From NCBI GenBank assembly GCA_030627205.1, contig DAOUSN010000014.1, positions 1-53,172 on the forward strand: 53,172 bases of DNA, read 5' to 3'. A program made the translations under genes and the position numbers. Each line of letters opens with the position of its first letter. Position 1 is the first letter of the stretch. Positions 28,288-38,500 of the stretch are shown in pieces. The DNA comes from Methylococcaceae bacterium (GTDB lineage Bacteria > Pseudomonadota > Gammaproteobacteria > Methylococcales > Methylomonadaceae). Below the pieces are notes generated by a model that saw only the letters and a program-made list of their open reading frames with translations, was not told where the DNA came from and did not search any database.

Positions 28288-30078
28288 TTACTCTGGTAAT
28301 TTAAAAACGTTGACTTTAACAATTAACTCTTGTGCATTGTTAACTAAATCATCTGATAATTGGCTTTGTTGTTGAAGTTGGTCATTAGTTTGGATGGTAC
28401 TTATTTGAATAGTTTTTGCGTGTTCTTTTAAACTTTTACCTATCTTTAATTGAGCAACTGTGGCTATTGAAATCTTTTTTACGGCTGCAACTAATGACTC
28501 AGTGCTTGCTCGACTTTCTTTCATTTTAATGCCTGCATTCTCTGCCTGCTCTATACTTTCAATGACTTGAGTAATAACGGTATTCATGGTTTTCATAGTA
28601 TCTGAAGTATCAATTTGGATATTTTTAACCAGTGTTGCAATTTTTTCAGTGGCCTCACCAGAGCTTTCTGCTAATCGTTGAACTTCGTTTGCAACTACCA
28701 TAAACCCTTTACCAGCATCTCCAGCAGATGCAGCCTGCATTCCTGCATTTAATGATAAAACGTGAGTTCTTTCAGCAATATTATTAATAATATTAACCAC
28801 ACCAGTGATTTCTTGCGAATGCTCACCTAAGCGTTTAATTCTTTTTTCAGTTTCATGAATAATGTCACGAATTCCGTTAATACTGCTTACAGTTTCACTG
28901 ACTGCAGTTACTGCAGATTCGGTGCTTACCATAGTTTTTTTAGATTCTTTATTAGTAATTTGCGAAAACTTAGCAATTTTAATCATCGTGTTCACTACCA
29001 TATTTAATTCACTTAATGTTGCTTCAATTTCTTGACGTTGATTATTAGCATAAATCATCACGTTAGCTGCTTGTTGCTTAACTTTCTCAGAGGTAGTGTT
29101 AACTTTTGAAGAAATATCTGCAACACCTTGCAAGGTTCTGCCCATCTCTTGTGATAATAAATTAATTGAATCTGATACCGCACCTGTCATATCTTCTGCA
29201 ACAGGTACTTTAATGGTTAAATCTTTTTGACTTAATGCTGATACCGCACGTAATAAAATAATAATAGATGAATTTAATTGCTGATGATCGTATTCAGTTT
29301 TAGCTAGTGAGGTAACTCGTTCATCTAGTAAAGAATCAAAAGTATTAGCTAAACTACCAATTTCATCACTGTTATAAGCATTAACACGGGTATCTAAATT
29401 ACCTGCAGCAATGTTATTGATAACTGCCTGAAATTTAGACACAGGTCTAATAATGCTATTAAGAACTCCCCACCATAAAGTAAGTATTATAAAGAATGGT
29501 ACAGTGATAATAGTTATCCAAAAGATTATTTTAATGCGTGAGTATGACTGTGTAAATTGGCTCTGGATAATCTTATCATAATTAGTTTTTATAGTGAGTA
29601 AATCATCTAATTCTAAGTTAATTTTATTATTCATTATATTAGCTTGAGTATTATAACTTTCAATATATACTTGCTTAGTAGTGAAAAATTTTTCATAACT
29701 ATTTAATGTGTTAATAACGGTAATAATTAACTTCTTATCATTATCATTTGTTAATAATGAAGTTAAATAATTCAGTTCTCTCCGTGAATTTTGAAGATTT
29801 TTTTTGAATTGTTGTTGGTTTATATTTTGAGTGGATATGCAAAAATTTTTTTCATAAAGCATCGCTGTCGAAGTTTCAAATTGAATCTGTGCTAGGGTAT
29901 TGGCAATAGATGATTGTTGAATGGAGTCTCTTTGGATTTTTTTAGCAATATTGAGTGATGATTGAAAAGTAAATGCTATAATTGTTAAACCTATAATAAA
30001 AGCAAATAATACCATTAAAAATTTATAAGTAATTTTTATATTAAGAAAACTTTGCTCGATCTTTTGAAAAATATTCAT
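28288..30078 (-). CDS. Methyl-accepting chemotaxis protein (PilJ-like)
   Basis: An inner-membrane chemoreceptor of 596 aa: TM1 at about 17-40, a periplasmic sensing region at 41-180 with no recognised domain, TM2 at about 183-205, a HAMP domain at 206-258, then a long coiled-coil signalling domain. The hairpin tip reads INNIAERTHVLSLNAGMQAA, SAGDAGKGFMVVANEVQRLAE, close to PilJ and other MCPs that couple to a ChpA-type kinase. AGGAA precedes the ATG. It is placed between cheW and the hybrid CheA gene, so all three probably form one array. The signal is unknown. Confidence 0.88.
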   Translation of the reverse strand: MNIFQKIEQSFLNIKITYKFLMVLFAFIIGLTIIAFTFQSSLNIAKKIQRDSIQQSSIANTLAQIQFETSTAMLYEKNFCISTQNINQQQFKKNLQNSRRELNYLTSLLTNDNDKKLIITVINTLNSYEKFFTTKQVYIESYNTQANIMNNKINLELDDLLTIKTNYDKIIQSQFTQSYSRIKIIFWITIITVPFFIILTLWWGVLNSIIRPVSKFQAVINNIAAGNLDTRVNAYNSDEIGSLANTFDSLLDERVTSLAKTEYDHQQLNSSIIILLRAVSALSQKDLTIKVPVAEDMTGAVSDSINLLSQEMGRTLQGVADISSKVNTTSEKVKQQAANVMIYANNQRQEIEATLSELNMVVNTMIKIAKFSQITNKESKKTMVSTESAVTAVSETVSSINGIRDIIHETEKRIKRLGEHSQEITGVVNIINNIAERTHVLSLNAGMQAASAGDAGKGFMVVANEVQRLAESSGEATEKIATLVKNIQIDTSDTMKTMNTVITQVIESIEQAENAGIKMKESRASTESLVAAVKKISIATVAQLKIGKSLKEHAKTIQISTIQTNDQLQQQSQLSDDLVNNAQELIVKVNVFKLPE

Positions 30079-30130
30079 TTATTATTCCTATCATATAGTT
30101 AAAACCAATACGTGTAAATTTAGTTCTAAC

Positions 30131-30625
30131 TTAAATACAAACCATTTTACCGAGAGTTAAAAAAAAACTTTCTTTATCCAATTCTAACCAAAGCTTCTCT
30201 CCTTTGTAGACAGCAATAATATGATTTTCTATTTTAGGAATTAATTTAGGAATTATCGTCTCTTTAGTAAGATCGCTAAGTAATTCTGGGTAATCTTTAA
30301 CCCTAAAAGCAACCGCTTTTGAACCTTTACCTAAAACTAACCACAATTGATATTGATTATCTAATCCTTCAAAACCAAAGTAATCTTCAAGGTCGAAAAC
30401 AGGGATAAGATTACCGCGTAAATTAATTAAACCCAACATCCATTTAGGAGTGTTAGGAATACTATAAACAGGAATATTTTTAAGTAATTCACAGCTCAAA
30501 TGTATATCATAAATTAAATTTAAATTGCCTATTTGAAACCCATACCGTAAATCTTGTTGATTCACAGTGGCTTTATCAAGCAGGTTAACTAGGGATAAAT
30601 CGGTGATTTCTGTTTCCAAATCCAT
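30131..30625 (-). CDS. CheW-like coupling protein
   Basis: A 164-aa cytoplasmic CheW-domain protein that should link the MCP to the CheA kinase. The fold is recognised by the pattern LLKNIPVYSIPNTPKWMLGL, INLRGNLIPVFDLEDYFG and a closing region with KLWLELD. A TAAGGAT ribosome site precedes the ATG. First gene of the operon; the MCP gene begins 52 bases downstream. Confidence 0.82.
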   Translation of the reverse strand: MDLETEITDLSLVNLLDKATVNQQDLRYGFQIGNLNLIYDIHLSCELLKNIPVYSIPNTPKWMLGLINLRGNLIPVFDLEDYFGFEGLDNQYQLWLVLGKGSKAVAFRVKDYPELLSDLTKETIIPKLIPKIENHIIAVYKGEKLWLELDKESFFLTLGKMVCI

Positions 30626-30967
30626 AATTTATCCTTATAAATTAAGTATTTATTTTTAAAGTTTTAAATTTATTATACCGCTTTTACATGCTCATATTGT
30701 TGCTAACCTAGTGTTTTTATTCTACCTCATAAAATAAATTATTAGATTGGTGACTTAATAAACTGTATTAAATAAACAAGATTTTATTTAAGACTAACGC
30801 TACAAGAATAAAAATATATCTACATTATAGATTATTCATGTTAAATTTATAATTAACAAGCCACTATTGAAAAATAAGCTTTGTTGGTATATTTTAGACT
30901 TTTAAAGAATTATAAGCCTTATTATAAAAGGTTTTACATAAATAATAATATTTTGTTTGGAGGATAT
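30626..30967. other. AT-rich divergent intergenic region
   Basis: This stretch separates the chemosensory operon from the cytochrome c peroxidase gene and must hold both promoters. It is strongly AT-rich, with several -10-like boxes (for example TATATT near 30889), but no -35/-10 pair stands out from background. An in-frame extension of the peroxidase ORF reaches 30881, but the GGAGG at 30959-30963 fixes the start downstream. I see no RNA gene or repeat in it. Confidence 0.5.
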
Positions 30968-31975
30968 ATGTTAAAAATTCGTATGTTAGTTGCGGCAATT
31001 ATGCTTGCAAGTTCTGTTTCAGCGGTTCAAGCATGGGATAGCTTACCATCTAAAGCGCCAGCCCCGACTAATAACCCGACAACAACTGAAAAAGTTGAAT
31101 TAGGACGGATGCTTTATCATGATCCACGCTTATCTTCAACAGGCACTGTTTCTTGTGCTTCTTGTCATAACACTATGGCTGGTGGTGAAGATAATCGTGC
31201 AGGATCAATGGGAGTAAATGGTCAAGTAGGGGGTCGAAGCGCGCCTACGGTTTGGAATGCCGCCTTTAACACGGTTCAATTCTGGGATGGTCGTGCAGAA
31301 AGTTTAGAAGCTCAAGCTGCTGGCCCTGTGACCAACCCGATCGAAATGGGAATGAAAAACTGGGATCAAGTTGTGACCCGCTTAAAAGCCATTGAAGGTT
31401 ATCAACACTTATTTACTAAGGCATTTGGAAAAGATTCAATTTCTAAAGATAATACCACGAAAGCTATCGCTGCTTATGAAAGAACTTTAATTACCCCTGA
31501 TAGTCCTTATGATTACTATGTAAATGGTGATCAATCAGCATTAACCGCTCAACAAATACGAGGAATGGAAAAAGTTGCTGAATTAGGTTGTACCTCATGT
31601 CACAGTGGCGCAGCTTTTAATGGCGCAGGAACATTTCAAAAGTTTCCTGTTAATGATAATGGTTATTTTGAAGCTAAATTTGATTTCAAAAAAGATAAAG
31701 GTTTAGCCGAAGTAACTAAAAAGAAAAAAGATGAACATTTCTGGAAAGTTCCAACTTTGCGTAATATTACTTTGACAGCCCCTTATTTTCATAATGGTTC
31801 TGTTAAAACTTTAAAAAAAGCAGTTGCAATAATGGCAAAATTGCAATTAAATAAAGATTTATCAGATAATGAAGTAGCAGATATTGTTGCATTTTTACAT
31901 GCACTAACAGGTAAGTTTCCTAAACAAATAATGCCTGAATTACCTGCAACACCAGGTTTAACCTTTAATAAATAA
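30968..31975 (+). CDS. Di-heme cytochrome c peroxidase
   Basis: A periplasmic di-heme peroxidase of the CcpA/MauG superfamily that reduces hydrogen peroxide with electrons from small cytochromes c. The signal peptide ends around SAVQA. Two c-heme motifs are CASCH (Cys63, Cys66, His67) and CTSCH (Cys208, Cys211, His212). Length (335 aa) and motifs such as GRSAPTVWNAAF, FWDGRA, TNPIEMG and PTLRNITLTAPYFHNG fit the bacterial peroxidase branch. Start ATG 30968 is set by GGAGG 4 bases upstream. It is monocistronic with its own terminator. Confidence 0.92.
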   Translation: MLKIRMLVAAIMLASSVSAVQAWDSLPSKAPAPTNNPTTTEKVELGRMLYHDPRLSSTGTVSCASCHNTMAGGEDNRAGSMGVNGQVGGRSAPTVWNAAFNTVQFWDGRAESLEAQAAGPVTNPIEMGMKNWDQVVTRLKAIEGYQHLFTKAFGKDSISKDNTTKAIAAYERTLITPDSPYDYYVNGDQSALTAQQIRGMEKVAELGCTSCHSGAAFNGAGTFQKFPVNDNGYFEAKFDFKKDKGLAEVTKKKKDEHFWKVPTLRNITLTAPYFHNGSVKTLKKAVAIMAKLQLNKDLSDNEVADIVAFLHALTGKFPKQIMPELPATPGLTFNK

Positions 31976-31985
31976 TTTATAATTT

Positions 31986-32013
31986 AAGGTGAGCAAATTT
32001 TTTGCTCACTTTT
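31986..32013 (+). terminator. Terminator of the cytochrome c peroxidase gene
   Basis: GTGAGCAAA pairs with TTTGCTCAC in a perfect 9-bp stem (31989-32009), extended by AAG/TTT pairs and followed by TTTT. Confidence 0.85.
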
Positions 32014-32057
32014 CCATATACCAATATATAGGGCATCAAAATAAAGCTAAAACCCCC

Positions 32058-32918
32058 TTAATCTTGATCTAAGCCCATAAAATCCCAAACATCTTCAACA
32101 AAAGTTTCATTAACCTCTATATCAATAGGTGCGCCATTAGGATAATTTTGTTCATAAACTCGCCGGCTATCACTGGCTAAATCATTTAAACCTAATTTTA
32201 GATAACCATCCTCCATAATTTTTAGCGCGTAAGGAGTTGCAGATGTACATGGCGCTGGATGTTTAGATTGGCATTCTTCAACAATGCTTCCTGCACGATT
32301 AATCGCTGCCATATACGCTTTACGTTTCATATAAAATTGGGCAACATGAAGTTGATAACGTGATAAATAATCACGCAATGCAATCATTCGTTGTTTGGCA
32401 TCAGCAACATATTGACTATCTGGAAAACGGGTTAGTAACTCTTCAAAATTAGCATAGGATTCTTTATATTTACTAGGATCACGTTGAGTACTATCGGTGG
32501 GAACATAACGATATAAAAACCCTAAATTACGATTAAAACTAATTAAACCTTTTAAATAATAAGCATAATCAGCATTTGAGTTTCTAGGATTAATTTTAAT
32601 GAAACGGTCAACTGCAGCTAATGCCGCCTCTGTATCTTCATTTTTATAATAAGCAAAAGCAATATCAAGCTGGGTTTGTGCGGCGTATTCTCCAAATGGA
32701 TAACGGCTTTCTAGGGCTTGATAAAGCTCAATTGCTCTAGAGTAATTTCCTGCTTCCATAGCTTTTTTAGCGGACTCATAAAAACGTGTTGCTCCCCAAT
32801 CAATATATTCATCAGAATGGTCAGAGCGGTCAGAGGTCAGACTTTTAAGGGTTTCACAGCCAGGTAAACTCAGCATGAAACAACAAATAAATAAGATTTT
32901 TACAAAAATAAATCGCAT
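32058..32918 (-). CDS. bamD: Outer-membrane assembly lipoprotein BamD
   Basis: An essential lipoprotein of the BAM complex that folds outer-membrane proteins. The lipobox is SLPGC, followed by a series of TPR-like helical repeats with the family stretches YESAKKAMEAGNY, YPFGEYAAQTQLDIAFAYY and YADAKQRM-type repeats (YVADAKQRM). I start it at ATG 32918, where the signal peptide begins; an upstream in-frame ATG at 32990 would leave only 32 bases to the divergent rluD. The bamD/rluD divergence is conserved in gammaproteobacteria. Confidence 0.93.
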   Translation of the reverse strand: MRFIFVKILFICCFMLSLPGCETLKSLTSDRSDHSDEYIDWGATRFYESAKKAMEAGNYSRAIELYQALESRYPFGEYAAQTQLDIAFAYYKNEDTEAALAAVDRFIKINPRNSNADYAYYLKGLISFNRNLGFLYRYVPTDSTQRDPSKYKESYANFEELLTRFPDSQYVADAKQRMIALRDYLSRYQLHVAQFYMKRKAYMAAINRAGSIVEECQSKHPAPCTSATPYALKIMEDGYLKLGLNDLASDSRRVYEQNYPNGAPIDIEVNETFVEDVWDFMGLDQD

Positions 32919-33022
32919 ATTAGTAACAACACGTTGTAAGATTAGAGGTTTTTTTTGCCTATACTTCTTAAGGCAAAATTGAAGATTCAAGTACGAGTAT
33001 AACTTAATTTATAGAGATAATC

Positions 33023-33964
33023 ATGGCGATATTAACAGCAATCATTCCCAATGAAATGGCAGGGATGCGTTTAGATCAAGTCCTTTCTCAGATTTTTTCT
33101 GACTATTCACGTGGTAAATTACAAACCTGGATAAAAGCAGGGCGTGTCACGGTTAATGGTCAAGCCTTAAAAGTTCGTACAAAAATTGATGGTGGCGAGC
33201 AAATCAGATTAGATGCTGAACCTGAAGCGGTGGTTAATTGCGAAGCTGAAAATATCCCCTTAGATATTATTTTTGAAGATGAAGCAATTTTAATTGTAAA
33301 TAAACCTGCTGGATTAGTCGTGCATCCTGGGGCTGGAAATTGGACGGGGACATTGCAGAACGCGTTACTCTATCATGATGGAAGCCTTAATATTTTGCCT
33401 AGAGCAGGTCTTATTCATCGGATTGATAAAGATACCAGTGGTTTACTAATGATTGCTAAAACCTTACAGGCACATCATAATTTAAGTAGTCAATTACAAG
33501 CCCGCACTATTGAGCGTGAATATTTAGCTATTGCCCGTGGCTGGATGACTGCAGGTGGCACGATTAATGAACCAATAGGGAGACATCCTCAGGATAGAAT
33601 TCGTTATACAGTAAGGGATGAAGGTAAAGAAGCAATTACCCATTATCGTTTAGAACAACGCTTTAAGCGTCATAGTTTTATTCGAGTTAAGCTTGAAACA
33701 GGACGGACTCATCAAATTCGAGTTCATTTGACTCATTTACACTATCCTTTAGTGGGTGATCCAGTATATGGGGGGAATTTTCAATTACCAGCAGATTGTA
33801 GTGACTTATTAGAAAAGGAGTTAAGAGCCTTTAAACGTCAAGCCCTTCATGCGACAAAACTTGGGTTAATTCACCCTGTCACTGATAAATTTATACAATG
33901 GGAGCAGGCTTTACCTGATGACATGCTTAGATTATTAAAGGCATTAGCAGCCAATGAACAGTGA
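33023..33964 (+). CDS. rluD: 23S rRNA pseudouridine synthase RluD
   Basis: RluD converts U1911, U1915 and U1917 (E. coli numbering) of helix 69 to pseudouridine. An N-terminal S4 RNA-binding domain (about 13-75) precedes the RluA-type catalytic domain with HRIDKDTSG (catalytic Asp135), GRTHQIRVH and HYPLVGDP. Position opposite bamD and just before pgeF matches the E. coli order, which supports RluD rather than RluC or RluA. Confidence 0.94.
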   Translation: MAILTAIIPNEMAGMRLDQVLSQIFSDYSRGKLQTWIKAGRVTVNGQALKVRTKIDGGEQIRLDAEPEAVVNCEAENIPLDIIFEDEAILIVNKPAGLVVHPGAGNWTGTLQNALLYHDGSLNILPRAGLIHRIDKDTSGLLMIAKTLQAHHNLSSQLQARTIEREYLAIARGWMTAGGTINEPIGRHPQDRIRYTVRDEGKEAITHYRLEQRFKRHSFIRVKLETGRTHQIRVHLTHLHYPLVGDPVYGGNFQLPADCSDLLEKELRAFKRQALHATKLGLIHPVTDKFIQWEQALPDDMLRLLKALAANEQ

Positions 33965-34685
33965 TAATTATTTAACGCCTGACTGGGATGTTCCTATCAC
34001 TATTCATGCGGCGATGAGCTTACGGAAAAATGGGGTAAGTGTAGGCGATTATTCCTCATTGAACCTTGCTACCCATGTTGATGATGATATTGAGCGGGTA
34101 TTAATTAATCGACAGCGCATTAAAATCAACCTTAATCTACCTTCTGAGCCTATTTGGTTAAATCAATCGCATAGTTCTCAAGTGATTCAAGCTGATAAGA
34201 TAAGCTCTTTATCTTTTGCTGATGCAAGTTTCACTTCAAAAACAGGAATTGTTTGTAGCGTATTAACTGCGGATTGTTTGCCGTTATTAATATGTTCAAA
34301 AAATGGGGATAATATTGCAGCTATTCATGCAGGATGGCGTGGTTTATTAGCAGGGATTATTACTAATACCATAAAGGCAATGCAAACTAAGCAATTATCT
34401 GTTTGGTTAGGTGCGGCTATTGGTTCTTGCTGCTTTGAGGTAGGTAAAGACATCCGAGCATTATTTATTGCTAAACATTCTCAATTTAGCATGGCTTTCA
34501 CCCAAATATCATCTAAAAAATATCTAGCTGATATTTATCAATTAGCTCGGATTGAATTAAATTTCAACGGAGTTAATAAAATTTATGGCGGTGATTTGTG
34601 TACCGTTTGCGATGAACAACGATTTTTTTCCTACCGTCGAAATCAACAAACAGGACGGATGGCAACTTTAATTTGGAAACAGTAA
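33954..34685 (+). CDS. pgeF: Laccase-domain protein PgeF (YfiH)
   Basis: A member of the DUF152/YfiH family: reported as a peptidoglycan-editing factor in E. coli, and with purine nucleosidase/phosphorylase or polyphenol-oxidase activities in other members. The zinc/active-site triad is visible as His73 (NQSHSSQ), Cys108 (TADCLP) and His125 (AIHAGWRG). It overlaps rluD by 11 bases and ends directly before the next ATG, so three genes share one transcript. Confidence 0.92.
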   Translation: MNSDNYLTPDWDVPITIHAAMSLRKNGVSVGDYSSLNLATHVDDDIERVLINRQRIKINLNLPSEPIWLNQSHSSQVIQADKISSLSFADASFTSKTGIVCSVLTADCLPLLICSKNGDNIAAIHAGWRGLLAGIITNTIKAMQTKQLSVWLGAAIGSCCFEVGKDIRALFIAKHSQFSMAFTQISSKKYLADIYQLARIELNFNGVNKIYGGDLCTVCDEQRFFSYRRNQQTGRMATLIWKQ

Positions 34686-35477
34686 ATGAATATTTTATTA
34701 CTCATTATTATTTTTACCGCATTAGGAGGAGTTTTAAGTGTGATGACAGCGGCATTATTTTTATGGTTGCCAGACAAACAGCGTCAAACTATTTTGCCAC
34801 ATGGAATTAGTTTTTCTATTGGTGCATTATTAGCTGTTGCTTTTTGGGGACTTATTCCTCATGCTTTTGAAGAGCTTCAACCCTCACAATTTCAAAGTTT
34901 ATCAGCAACAATTCTAGTGGGTATTTTAAGTTTTTTTGTGTTAGAAAAATTATTAATTTGGCGGCATTGTCATCATGGGAATTGTGATACCCATAATGAG
35001 GGTCATGAGAGTCAAGAGTTAAAAGTCCATCAAGCGGCTGGAACACTGATTATCATTGGTGATACAATTCATAATTTTATTGATGGAATCTTAATTTCCG
35101 CCGCATTTTTAACCGATGTACAATTAGGAATTGTGACTAGTTTTGCCGTTGCCGCTCATGAAATCCCTCAAGAAGTGGGAGATTTTGCAATCTTATTAGA
35201 AAGTGGCTATAGTAAGAAAAAAGCAATTATTTATAATATATTATCCAGTTTAGGAACAGTGTTTGGTGGTGTTTTAGCTTATTTTAGTTTAGATAATTTG
35301 CATGAAAAACTCCCTTATATTTTAGCGTTAGCTGCATCTAGTTTTATTTATATTGCGGTAGCTGATTTAATTCCTTCTTTGCATAAAAAAACCGATATAA
35401 AAACCTCATTAGAACAAATTGCATTGATTTTTATGGGCGTAATATTAATTTGCTGTTTGCATGAAATTGCTCATTGA
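34686..35477 (+). CDS. ZIP-family metal transporter
   Basis: A 263-aa inner-membrane protein with about eight hydrophobic segments that should import Zn(II) or another divalent metal. The two metal-binding helices carry HNFIDG (129-134) and HEIPQE (158-163), the ZIP signature. The cytoplasmic loop between helices 3 and 4 is His-rich (RHCHHGNCDTHNEGH). It begins at the base following the pgeF stop. I cannot name the metal. Confidence 0.88.
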   Translation: MNILLLIIIFTALGGVLSVMTAALFLWLPDKQRQTILPHGISFSIGALLAVAFWGLIPHAFEELQPSQFQSLSATILVGILSFFVLEKLLIWRHCHHGNCDTHNEGHESQELKVHQAAGTLIIIGDTIHNFIDGILISAAFLTDVQLGIVTSFAVAAHEIPQEVGDFAILLESGYSKKKAIIYNILSSLGTVFGGVLAYFSLDNLHEKLPYILALAASSFIYIAVADLIPSLHKKTDIKTSLEQIALIFMGVILICCLHEIAH

Positions 35478-35513
35478 ATAGAATGAGTACTTATTCACTT
35501 TAGTTATTAATTT

Positions 35514-38500
35514 TTATGAAGGGACATAAGCAATTGCCCCGTTTTTAATTGCGGTGTTTACACGGGTTTCTAAGTCTTTAATTTCACCGATTCTAAAACG
35601 GCTTTCTTCGCTATTGGGGTCGAGCTGTACTTTTTCACGATAAAAGCGTTCTAAGTCTTCTATAAAAGGAATTTTTTCACCGTCTTCATTGTGTTTATTT
35701 AAATAAAGTAAGTATTGATGTAAGGCCAAATCACGGGTAATAAAAGCGCGGTCGGTTTTTTCTTCGTTTGTGCTTTCGGCGATAAATTTGTCCCCTACTA
35801 AGGGTTTATAACTTCGGTCTAATAAAGGGAAGTGCGTGAGTATACGGGCGTAGTCTTCTAAGCTTAATCCATACAGTTTAGCGATGCGGGCATCTATTTC
35901 TGCGCGTAATAAAGCGCGTTTATTGAGGTCTTTTTCGGCGGAGTCTTCTGTCCATGTATTATCTGGATAAATATGATTCCAATAGCTTGCCATTTCTTCG
36001 GTAGTACAACTTAATTTAACCGCTCGTTGGCATAATTCTATGCTTAGGGTTTTATCAATATCGGCTAAATTAGGCACGGGAACTTGGGTTAAAAAGTTCA
36101 TGGTTAAGTGTAACGAAACCCTAAAACGAATTAAAAAATCAAAAACAAATGAATTCATTAAACAATTTAACAAAATTAAATTTGTTTGTGATTCCTTCTC
36201 GAATGTAAATGTCGGCACAGAATGTCCACAAGCTACATTTTCAGGTAATAATGCTGTTAAAGTGCTGCGTTCATTTGTCGCGCCTGTAACATCACAAAAG
36301 CCTAGCTTGTCATGTAAATCAATTTGAGATTCTTTTAAACTTACATAAACTCTGGGTTTTAACGCTTTATTGTCAAAATCTAAACTCCCCCATTTAGCGG
36401 TTCTGCCTTCCCCTTCTAAATATTGTTTTTGGCAATGGTCAAAAATATGTACCATCCGTCCTTCGTATAACGGTACATAAGTTTCATCAGGGACAATATA
36501 AAAATGAGCTTCGTTTAAATGTGGATTTTCTTCAGCCGATTTTTTATCGTCTGGATGAATATAAACGATTAACTTGTCATCATTTTTTAATTCTAGTTCA
36601 ACTTTTTCATAACCGCGATTTTCATAAAAATCCGTTTTATTGGAAACTAACCCCGTAAAGCCGCGTATCGCCATCCATTCAGGCTTTTTAAATAAATACG
36701 CATCATTAGTCATATCTAATTCACGGCGATATTTTATTTTCCAATCACTTTTACCTAACGCCGAAAAATTTTGATGCAATTTAGACACTAAAGCACTATC
36801 ACCCGCTGCTTTAAAATCTAATAACGCTAAGGTTTCAGGGCTAAAGGCTTGAACAGCTTCAAACGATAAATCCATTAAACGTAAACTCGGTGGCGTTTCA
36901 TTTAAAATACGGTCATGGCGTAACATAAACGCTGCCTTAAAAGTATGGTCTGCTTTAGGTGCTTTATCTTCTGCTAATTTTTTAAACACAAAACTGCTAA
37001 ATTTAAAACGGGTATCTATACCAAACGCCCATTTACGAAAATTCTCAAAGGTATAAAGTTGCTCTAATTGATTATGCTGAAATAATAAGCGTCTTAATGC
37101 AGTACAGCCTTCGGCTTGCCATAATCCTGCGGGCGTTACCAAACCAACACGCCCCCCGACACGCGCACATTGATAAGCTCGTTCAATAAAAAAACGAAAT
37201 AAATCAGGATCGCCGCCTGTTTTTTTACCCTCAACTAAAGCAGATTGATGTTGATAATGCTGACTTTCTTTTAAAAAGAACACCGTTTTTTGAATTGTAT
37301 TTTCGTAAACCTGCCATTCTTGCGGTAAATGTGGGTGTTTTAGCTCTAATTCATGCACTAACTTTTTAATACTTGTGCCTTGGGTATTGGCAACTTCTTC
37401 AGAGTATGGCGCGTAAAAGGCTTTAGTGTCAGGCTTAATTTTATTCCACGGTGGATTACCTAACACCACATCAAAACCATAATCCGTTTTAGGTTGTCCT
37501 CTTTTATCAAACGCGACTTCGGGAAATTCTAATTGCCAATGAAAAAACATCGTCGGACGTGCGCCATAACCATGTTCCGTATTTTTCCTTACCCGTTTAA
37601 TGAAGGGGTTATTCTTAAATTTTTCTAATTCTACTTGTCGCGATTCAGAATCTTTAATATTACAAATTTTTAACAATTGGTTATATAAACTATTTCCATG
37701 AACACCAAATGCCTTTTCGCCACGACTATCAGGTTTAACAAAAAACCACTGCACACACCATAAATCGGCTAATAATTTATGGGCAGATAACTCCCTAACA
37801 ATTTGTTGATATTTTTTACGCTTATTATGAATATCATCCCTGTTAGCACTACTTGCTGCCAATAAATTACGCACATTTTCTAATACCCCACTGATAATAT
37901 TTTCGTCAATAAAAAATAACTCTAATTGCTGCTGCTCAATTAGCCCTTTTTGAGGTTTATTTTCTAAGGTCTCTTTAGTGCGTGGCTTAACTTTCCATAC
38001 CGTTCCAGACTTTAAGGCTTTAAGTTCTAACGCAGGCTCTTGTAACTCATCAATATCTGCCCCTAACAAAGTATTACCGACCTTTAAATGATGCGATAAA
38101 AATGATAACGGTTTGGCATATTCCGCCGTATGCAGCCATAAAGCTACTTTTGCCAATTCAACCGACATCGGGTTGTAATCGACCCCATAAATACAATTAT
38201 CAATAATTTTACGCTTCCAATACGCCCGTTCTGCGGCATCCTTAGTATTTTTCACTCCTTTATCGGGATGTATTAAATCTTGCGGATCACAATACATCGC
38301 CAAATAACGCGACATCACATCAACGACTTTAACTAAAAAATGCCCACTCCCCATAGCAGGATCTAAAACCTTTAAGTCTAAAATTTTGTTAGGGTTAGCT
38401 TTACAGGCTTTTAATGATGGTAATAAAGTCGCATTAACTAACTGAGTCACCATTGAATCGGGGGTAAAATAAGAACCACTAGCTTTACGCTCGCCTTTCT

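Noticed and set aside
35478..35513. GAATGAGTAC-type palindrome between the ZIP and restriction genes as an attachment site or terminator
   Set aside because: The pairing is short with two G-U positions and no T-run; no matching copy lies at the other end of the restriction gene.
36040..36327. Plus-strand ORF of 95 codons inside the restriction-modification gene
   Set aside because: It lies antisense to a well-supported reading frame, has no ribosome site and resembles no protein.
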